From assembly GCA_900299005.1 (NCBI GenBank), contig OMID01000122.1, positions 1 to 61,124 on the forward strand: a DNA stretch of 61,124 bases, read 5' to 3'. The first letter of the stretch is position 1, and each line of letters opens with the position of its first letter. Both the position numbers and the translations under genes were made by a program. The notes beneath the pieces were generated by a model, which had not been told where the DNA came from, searched no databases, and was given only the letters and a program-made list of their open reading frames with translations. The stretch is from Oxalobacteraceae bacterium (GTDB lineage Bacteria; Pseudomonadota; Gammaproteobacteria; Burkholderiales; Burkholderiaceae_D). Positions 55,399 to 61,124 of this stretch are shown one piece after another.

Positions 55399-55403
55399 AT
55401 TTT

Positions 55404-56939
55404 TCAGCCAAGAGTGACCGGAATCTTGCCAATGGTGGCGGCAATCCTTGCCTGCCATTCTTGCGGCCCGGTGTTGTGCACTGAGGTACCCTGCGAATCA
55501 ACCGCCACGGTGACCGGCATATCCACCACGTCGAATTCATAGATGGCCTCCATGCCCAGATCGTCGAAGCCGACCACCTTTGCGCCCTTAATCGCTTTCG
55601 ATACCAGGTACGCTGCCCCCCCCACTGCCATCAGGTAGGCTGACCGATGTTGCTTGATCGATTCAATCGCCACCGGGCCGCGCTCGGCCTTGCCAACCAT
55701 CGCGATCAGACCGGTTTTCTCGAGCATCATGTCAGTGAATTTGTCCATGCGGGTGGCCGTGGTGGGGCCAGCGGGTCCAACGACTTCATCGCGAACCGGA
55801 TCAACCGGGCCGACGTAGTAGATCACCCGGTTCGTGAAATCCACTGGCAGTGGCTCGCCCTTGGCCAGCATATCCTGAATGCGTTTGTGGGCGGCATCGC
55901 GGCCCGTGAGCATCTTCCCGTTCAAGAGCAGGGTTTGCCCCGGCTTCCATGAAGCGACTTCGGCGGCAGTGAGTGTGTTCAGATCAATGCGTCTGGATTT
56001 TTCTGTGTCTGGCGTCCAGTGCACCTCGGGCCATTCCGACAGCGATGGTGGCTCGATATACGCCGGGCCGGAGCCATCGAGCACAAAGTGCGCATGGCGG
56101 GTTGCGGCGCAGTTGGGAATCATGGCCACAGGTTTGGATGCTGCGTGCGTCGGATGCATGTGGATCTTTACATCAAGCACCGTAGTCAGTCCGCCCAGGC
56201 CCTGTGCGCCGATACCTAGGGCATTCACTTTTTCGTAGAGCTCGATGCGCAGCGCTTCGGTGTTGTTTTGCGGGCCGCGTGCGAGCAGATCGCTCATGTC
56301 AATATCGTCCATCAGCGATTGCTTGGCCATCAGCATCGCGTGCTCGGCGGTACCGCCGATACCGATGCCCAGCATGCCGGGCGGGCACCAGCCTGCGCCC
56401 ATGGTGGGAACAGTTTTGAGTACCCAATCGACCAGTGAATCGGAGGGATTCAGCATGACGAACTTGGTTTTGTTTTCCGAGCCGCCGCCTTTGGCCGCAA
56501 CCTGCACCTCCATGGTGTTTCCCGGCACCAGTTCCATGTGCACGACAGCGGGAGTATTGTCCCGCGTGTTCTTGCGCTCGAATTGAGGATCGCCGACGAC
56601 TGAGGCACGCAGTTTATTCTCCGGATTGTTGTAGCCGCGCCTGACACCCTCATTGATAGCCTCCGTTATCGACCCGCTGAAACCTTCGAAGCGAACGTCC
56701 ATGCCGATTTTCAGGAACACGTTCACGATACCCGTGTCTTGGCAAATGGGCCGCTTTCCCTCGGCGCACATGCGTGAATTGGTCAGAATCTGTGCGATGG
56801 CATCTTTGGCAGCCGGACTTTGCTCGCGCTCATAGGCACGCGCGAGATGGCGGATGTAATCAACCGGATGGTAATAACTAATGAACTGCAGGGCCGCTGC
56901 GATGGATTCGATCAGGTCTTCTTGCTTGATGATTGTCAT
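55404..56939 (-). CDS. fumA: fumarate hydratase class I
   Basis: A 511-residue iron-sulfur fumarase of the TCA cycle interconverting fumarate and malate. Cluster and active-site segments are RPICQDTGIVNVFLKIG, GGGSENKTKF, WCPPGMLGIGIGGTAEHAM, AIPNCAATRHAHFVLDGSG-like NCAATRHAHF, and YYVGPVDPVRDEVVGPAGPTTATRMD. The ATG at 56939 is chosen as it begins MTIIKQEDLIESI; the long frame to 57095 lacks a reasonable N-terminus. Confidence 0.94.
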   Translation of the reverse strand: MTIIKQEDLIESIAAALQFISYYHPVDYIRHLARAYEREQSPAAKDAIAQILTNSRMCAEGKRPICQDTGIVNVFLKIGMDVRFEGFSGSITEAINEGVRRGYNNPENKLRASVVGDPQFERKNTRDNTPAVVHMELVPGNTMEVQVAAKGGGSENKTKFVMLNPSDSLVDWVLKTVPTMGAGWCPPGMLGIGIGGTAEHAMLMAKQSLMDDIDMSDLLARGPQNNTEALRIELYEKVNALGIGAQGLGGLTTVLDVKIHMHPTHAASKPVAMIPNCAATRHAHFVLDGSGPAYIEPPSLSEWPEVHWTPDTEKSRRIDLNTLTAAEVASWKPGQTLLLNGKMLTGRDAAHKRIQDMLAKGEPLPVDFTNRVIYYVGPVDPVRDEVVGPAGPTTATRMDKFTDMMLEKTGLIAMVGKAERGPVAIESIKQHRSAYLMAVGGAAYLVSKAIKGAKVVGFDDLGMEAIYEFDVVDMPVTVAVDSQGTSVHNTGPQEWQARIAATIGKIPVTLG

Positions 56940-57394
56940 GATGGTGCAAGGATGGGTCAGTGAAAGTGGTGACGAGTCTGCAAACGCCGAAAAGGGCTTG
57001 GTGGACCAGGCACGCAGCGTGCAAAGCCTACTTTGCGCTGCACCAATCGAGCACACCCCGCCTCGGCCCGCCTGCAAGCGCGCAAGGAGCAGCATATGAA
57101 ATTGGCAAGGCGTCTGCGATGGGTCAGTTCAGGATGGTGGCTCATGCCATGGAGAGACGCTGCTGGTGCCTGCCAAAAACGCTGCAGAGCCGAATTTTAC
57201 ACCCGGAGTTTCGCTGTGCCGCAGCAAGGTCGGCAAGGCCACGCCTGCAGCACCGCGGACATTCCGGAGTCAGAAAAAAGAGAAGTTGGATACCGGCCCG
57301 TAGTGAAGCTGACAAAAACACAGGGTTTTATGTAAGCGCCTCGTAAGCGAGCGGTTTTATCTTCACCGAAAACCATGACGATGCTGGAGACATC
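56940..57394. other. 455-bp divergent gap between fumA and acs
   Basis: A 79-codon frame on the plus strand (57096-57335) begins MKLARRLRWVSSGWWLMPW and is preceded by a good AAGGAG site, but it has no recognised homology and the gap also must hold two divergent promoters. I treat it as a candidate small gene only. On the minus strand, TAAAAT near 57200 could be part of a fumA promoter; no complete box pair was found. Confidence 0.25.
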
Positions 57395-59377
57395 ATGTCC
57401 GAAATTGAATCCCTGATGCATGAGGATAGGGTGTTTGCTCCCCCCGCCGAATTTGAAAAAAATGCCGCCGTCTCCGGTATGCAAGCGTACAACGCGCTTT
57501 GCGCCGAGGCCGACCAAGACTACGAAGGTTTCTGGGGTCGCCTCGCTCGCGAGCATCTTGAATGGCACAAGCCTTTCACCAAGGTGCTGGATGAATCCAA
57601 CGCACCGTTCTACCAGTGGTTTGGCGATGGTGAGCTGAATGTCTCGTACAACTGCCTCGATCGCAACCTCAAGAACGGCCATGCCGATAAAACCGCGATC
57701 ATCTTCGAAGCCGATGATGGCGCCGTCAGCAAGCATACCTACAAAGAACTCCACGCCAAAGTCTGCAAGTTTGCCAATGGTCTGAAATCCATCGGCATTA
57801 CCAAAGGCGATCGCGTCATCATTTACATGCCCATGTCCGTCGAGGGTGTGGCAGCCATGCAGGCTTGCGCGCGCATCGGTGCAACGCATTCCGTGGTGTT
57901 CGGCGGTTTCTCTGCCAAGTCTCTGCAGGAGCGCATCATTGATGCCGGCGCCGTGGCGGTGATTACAGCAGACGAGCAGGTTCGTGGTGGCAAGCAGCTG
58001 CCACTGAAATCCATCGTCGATGAAGCGCTTGGCATGGGGGGCTGTGACGCGATTAAACACGTCATCATTTACCAGCGCACCCAAAGCAAGCTGCAGCTGG
58101 TGGCCGGCCGCGATCTGTGGCTCCATGAGCTGATGGATAAACAATCCGATCAGTGCGAGCCAGAGTGGGTGGGTGCCGAGCATCCGCTATTCATTTTGTA
58201 CACCTCGGGCTCCACCGGCAAGCCCAAAGGCGTGCAGCATTCCTCAGGCGGTTATCTCCTGTGGACCCTGCTGACCATGCAGTGGACTTTCGACATCAAA
58301 CCCAGCGATATTTTCTGGTGTACCGCAGACATTGGGTGGGTAACCGGTCACAGCTACATCGCTTACGGCCCGCTCTCTGTCGGTGCGACGCAGATCGTAT
58401 TCGAGGGCGTTCCGACCTATCCCAACGCTGGCCGTTTCTGGGATATGATCCAGCGCCACAAAGCGACCATCTTCTACACCGCACCCACTGCAATCCGCTC
58501 GCTGATCAAGGCCTCGGATGCGGACGCGAAGGTGCATCCTCAGCGCTTTGATCTGACGTCCTTGCGCTTGCTCGGTTCGGTCGGCGAGCCAATCAATCCC
58601 GAGGCCTGGATGTGGTACTACCAGAACGTTGGTAACAGCCATTGCCCGATTGTCGATACTTTCTGGCAGACCGAGACTGGCGGCCACATGATTTCGCCGC
58701 TACCGGGAGCAACGCCCATGGTACCGGGTTCATGCACACTGCCACTGCCGGGCATCATGGCCGCTATTGTTGATGAGGCCGGCAATGACATGCCCAATGG
58801 CCATGGTGGGATCCTGGTAGTCAAACGTCCGTGGCCCTCAATGATTCGCACCATCTGGAATGACCCCGAGCGCTTCAAGACCAGCTACTTCCCCGCCGAG
58901 TTGGGCGGCAAGCTGTATTTGGCCGGTGATGGCGCTATCCGACATGCGAAGACCGCCAACTTCACCATCACGGGTCGCATCGACGATGTGCTAAACGTGT
59001 CAGGGCATCGCATGGGCACGATGGAGATCGAATCTGCGCTTGTGGCAAATCCTCTGGTGGCCGAAGCCGCCGTGGTCGGCAAGCCCGACCCCACGACAGG
59101 TGAATCCATCTGTGCTTTCGTCGTGCTCAAAGGCGCTCGCCCCACGGGAGATCAAGCATCGGCAATCGCAAAAGATTTGCGCGACTGGGTTGGCAAAGAG
59201 ATCGGTCCCATCGCCAAGCCCAAAGAAATTCGTTTTGGCGACAACCTGCCCAAGACGCGTTCAGGCAAGATCATGCGTCGTCTTTTACGCGTACTGGCCA
59301 AGGGTGAGGAAATCACCCAAGACGTATCAACTTTGGAAAACCCGGCCATTCTGGAACAGCTGAAGCACGCAAGTTGA
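57395..59377 (+). CDS. acs: acetyl-CoA synthetase
   Basis: A 660-residue acetate-CoA ligase that adenylates acetate and transfers it to CoA. The AMP-binding motifs are [14 protein letters not shown] (about 270-283) and the WWCTADIG-like [14 protein letters not shown]. The C-terminal domain has the acetylatable Lys in [13 protein letters not shown] and [14 protein letters not shown]-like [21 protein letters not shown] precedes the ATG. With fumarase and the lactate genes this supports growth on short organic acids. Confidence 0.96.
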   Translation: MSEIESLMHEDRVFAPPAEFEKNAAVSGMQAYNALCAEADQDYEGFWGRLAREHLEWHKPFTKVLDESNAPFYQWFGDGELNVSYNCLDRNLKNGHADKTAIIFEADDGAVSKHTYKELHAKVCKFANGLKSIGITKGDRVIIYMPMSVEGVAAMQACARIGATHSVVFGGFSAKSLQERIIDAGAVAVITADEQVRGGKQLPLKSIVDEALGMGGCDAIKHVIIYQRTQSKLQLVAGRDLWLHELMDKQSDQCEPEWVGAEHPLFILYTSGSTGKPKGVQHSSGGYLLWTLLTMQWTFDIKPSDIFWCTADIGWVTGHSYIAYGPLSVGATQIVFEGVPTYPNAGRFWDMIQRHKATIFYTAPTAIRSLIKASDADAKVHPQRFDLTSLRLLGSVGEPINPEAWMWYYQNVGNSHCPIVDTFWQTETGGHMISPLPGATPMVPGSCTLPLPGIMAAIVDEAGNDMPNGHGGILVVKRPWPSMIRTIWNDPERFKTSYFPAELGGKLYLAGDGAIRHAKTANFTITGRIDDVLNVSGHRMGTMEIESALVANPLVAEAAVVGKPDPTTGESICAFVVLKGARPTGDQASAIAKDLRDWVGKEIGPIAKPKEIRFGDNLPKTRSGKIMRRLLRVLAKGEEITQDVSTLENPAILEQLKHAS

Positions 59378-59383
59378 GCCTAG

Positions 59384-59402
59384 ATGGCCCGGTGGGCCAT
59401 TT
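59384..59402 (+). terminator. hairpin directly after acs
   Basis: ATGGCCC-GGT-GGGCCAT, with perfect 7-bp arms 7 bases after the stop codon, followed by TTGTG. A weak T-tail means a moderate terminator; the stronger one lies at 59473-59505. Confidence 0.5.
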
Positions 59403-59472
59403 GTGTGGAAGGGCAGCACCGGTTTGTGGGGGAAGGTCGTAGGGCTAACTCCGATGGCCCTATCACCGTATT

Positions 59473-59505
59473 GCCGCTTCGCCTTCGGGCGAAGCGGCTT
59501 TTTTT
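59473..59505 (+). terminator. strong intrinsic terminator after acs
   Basis: GCCGCTTCGCC-TTCG-GGCGAAGCGGC, an 11-bp perfect stem with a TTCG tetraloop, then a run of T from 59499. It clearly ends the acs transcript before tRNA-Ser. Confidence 0.92.
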
Positions 59506-59551
59506 CTTATGCTTATCTTTGGCGCGCGATGGCCTGAGGGTAGGGAAGTTT

Positions 59552-59560
59552 TGATATAAT
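59552..59560 (+). promoter_or_regulatory. extended -10 promoter of tRNA-Ser
   Basis: TGATATAAT, an extended -10 (TGN-TATAAT), lies 41 bases before the tRNA. The -35 region (CTGAGG) is weak, which an extended -10 can compensate for. Confidence 0.5.
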
Positions 59561-59601
59561 CGCGCGCTTCGCTGACTTGCGAACTCGCCAGAGCGAATCC
59601 C

Positions 59602-59692
59602 GGAGAGATGGATGAGTGGTTTAAGTCGCACGCCTGGAAAGCGTGTATAGGTTCATAGCCTATCGGGGGTTCGAATCCCCCTCTCTCCGCCA
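59602..59692 (+). tRNA. tRNA-Ser (GGA)
   Basis: A class II tRNA with a long variable arm (GTATAGGTTCATAGCCTAT), acceptor GGAGAGA/TCTCTCC, anticodon loop CTGGAAA (anticodon GGA) and an encoded CCA at 59690-59692. Its 3' end is a classic integration site for P4-type integrases, and such an integrase gene lies 122 bp downstream. Confidence 0.95.
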
Positions 59693-59694
59693 CC

Positions 59695-59720
59695 AGCGCC
59701 TATGACGGGCGCTTTTTTTT
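59695..59720 (+). terminator. terminator of tRNA-Ser
   Basis: AGCGCC-N7-GGCGCT followed by T8, directly after the tRNA. It stops transcription before the integrase gene. Confidence 0.85.
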
Positions 59721-59814
59721 CGTCTTTTCTCCTCTGTAGGGTTCATTCAAACAGTGTCACCGTGTTCCATCTGATATCATCAAATCTCATCTTTTTTGGT
59801 GGATTGGATGATAG

Positions 59815-61050
59815 ATGCCAAAGATTGCCAAAGAACTGACTCCCCTTGCGGTGTCCAAGATCAGACGAACTGGGCTTCATGCTGTTGGCGGTGTCAATGG
59901 TTTGGGGCTAAAGGTCATGCCGAGTGGATCCAGAGCATGGGTTTTGCGAACGGTGGTGGCGGGTAAGCGGCGCGAGTATGGGCTGGGAGGCTATCCGTCC
60001 GTGACCTTGGCTTCAGCGCGTGATCGAGCACGCGGGCTGCTGGATCAGATCTTTATTGGTACTGATCCTGCGGTGGCAAAGAGAGAAGCCAAATCCAAGC
60101 TGGCGGCGCAAAAGGCAAAGTCCGTGTCCTTCAAAGCACTGGCAGAACAATACATTACCCAGCATGAGGCGGGCTGGAAGAATGCGAAGCACGCAGCGCA
60201 GTGGACAGCGACGCTTGAGACCTATGCGTATCCTGTGATCGGCAACATGGTGGTGGGCGTTATCGATACACCGACAATCCTGAGGGTACTGGAGCCGATC
60301 TGGAAAGAGAAGGCTGAGACCGCCAGTCGCCTACGAGGCAGGATCGAGTCGGTTCTTGACTACGCGGCAGCAAAGGGTTTGCGGGAAGGAGCCAACCCAG
60401 CACGATGGAAAGGGCATCTCTCCCTGACGCTTCCGTCCAAGCGCAAAGTCAGCCCAGTTCAGCACCACAAAGCGATACCAGTGAGCGAGATTCCGACCTT
60501 TTTCAAGGCGCTTCAGAAGCGCGAGGGGACTGCTGCTCGGGCGTTAGAGCTTTTGACGCTGACAGCCGCACGTAGCGGCGAGCTAAGAGGCATGCGCTGG
60601 GAGGAGATTGATCTCGCCAAGAAGACATGGACTGTTCCCGCGGCTCGCATGAAGGGTGGCAAAGAGCACCGGGTACCTTTATCCAAAGCGGCTATTCAAT
60701 TATTGATGGTGCAGCCGACCCGAAAGCAAGGCGGGTTGGTCTTCCCGGGAAGCAAGCCAGGCACACAGCTTTCAGATATGGCCCTAAACGTGGTAATGCG
60801 ACGTATGCAGGTTACTGGTGTTCCGCATGGGCTCCGGTCAAGCTTCAGAGACTGGGCGGGTGAGGAGACGTTACACCCTAGGGAGGCGGCAGAAATGGCA
60901 CTGGCTCACATTGTGGCTAACGCGACTGAAGGTTCGTACTGGCGAAGTGATTTGTTCGAAAAACGCAGAGTGATGATGGAGGATTGGTGTAATTTCCTGC
61001 TCGGAGAAAAAAAGAGTCTGCGGAAACAAATACTAAACCGAGGCCATGAT
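59815..61050 (+). CDS. P4-type tyrosine recombinase/integrase, 3' end cut by contig end
   Basis: At least 412 residues are encoded before adapter sequence begins. The N-terminal DUF4102-like domain (VNGLGLKVMPSGSRAWVLR, YGLGGYPSVTLASARDRAR) is followed by a core-binding domain and the catalytic domain. Catalytic residues are Arg253 (TAARSGELRGMRW), His338 and Arg341 (HGLRSSF), His365 (LAHIV) and Tyr375 (SYWRSDLF). The set is complete, so the enzyme is probably active. It is 122 bp after tRNA-Ser(GGA), the likely attB. The stop codon is missing because the next 74 bases are adapter; reading on yields LSLIHISEPTR, an artefact peptide. Confidence 0.92.
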
Positions 61051-61124
61051 CTGTCTCTTATACACATCTCCGAGCCCACGAGACGCTACGCTATCTCGTA
61101 TGCCGTCTTCTGCTTGAAAAAAAA
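61051..61124 (+). other. Illumina Nextera adapter and P7 sequence (artefact)
   Basis: CTGTCTCTTATACACATCT (61051-61069) is the reverse complement of the Nextera transposase mosaic end. CCGAGCCCACGAGAC (61070-61084) follows, then an 8-base index, GCTACGCT (61085-61092), the P7 flow-cell sequence (61093-61116) and eight A. None of this is biological. Confidence 0.99.

Overview
The window is one end of a draft-assembly contig from a betaproteobacterium, most likely a member of Burkholderiales. The block tRNA-fMet, scpB, rluB, rimP, nusA, infB, rbfA, truB, typA, the aat-bpt-pyrD cluster, a polyhydroxyalkanoate (PHA) granule protein with a phasin, and a yqjD/yqjE-type envelope operon support this. 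I could not place it in a family, because no database search was possible. The last 74 bases are Illumina Nextera adapter, so the right-hand end is a library artefact.

Layout. 0-4 kb: the end of lutC, a 2-hydroxyacid dehydrogenase, a PHA-system protein, an FKBP isomerase, an EI24 membrane protein and a molybdopterin-binding-domain protein. 4-9.4 kb: a complete urease operon ureDABCEFG on the minus strand, with a good sigma54 promoter and two NtrC-like sites upstream. 9.4-16.9 kb: two repeat-rich gaps around a small membrane protein, a phasin, a tightly coupled five-gene cluster (HDAC-like hydrolase, EamA transporter, thioesterase, nitroreductase, tartrate-type dehydrogenase) and a PBP7-like peptidase. 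17-26.3 kb: an IclR regulator divergent from lutAB, then dgkA, an aldo-keto reductase, pyrD-bpt-aat, an ammonium transporter (again with sigma54 and NtrC-like sites) and a Nudix hydrolase. 26.4-38.1 kb: initiator tRNA and the translation/transcription block; infB carries an apparent one-base frameshift. 38.2-40.7 kb: an aminotransferase and dusA. 40.8-51 kb: two sigma54 activators bracketing a small Ser/Gly-rich lipoprotein, then envelope and stress proteins and a large GGDEF-EAL protein, with sigma54-type promoters in front of several of them. 51-54.2 kb: mtnP, a FucA-like class II aldolase, apt and mtnA, which together form a methylthioadenosine salvage unit of the DHAP-shunt type. 54.4-59.4 kb: tRNA-His, murI, a class I fumarase and acs. 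59.6-61.05 kb: tRNA-Ser(GGA) followed by a P4-type integrase, the first gene of an integrated element that the contig end cuts off.

How the genes work together. Urease and Amt look co-regulated by nitrogen starvation through NtrC and sigma54. The envelope block looks like a second, separate sigma54 circuit driven by the two adjacent activators. Three families of short intergenic repeats are scattered through the window: a 99-bp family with four equal-length copies, a family of about 120 bp with three copies, and a family of about 83 bp with two copies. They often sit next to one another and are the least explained structures here.
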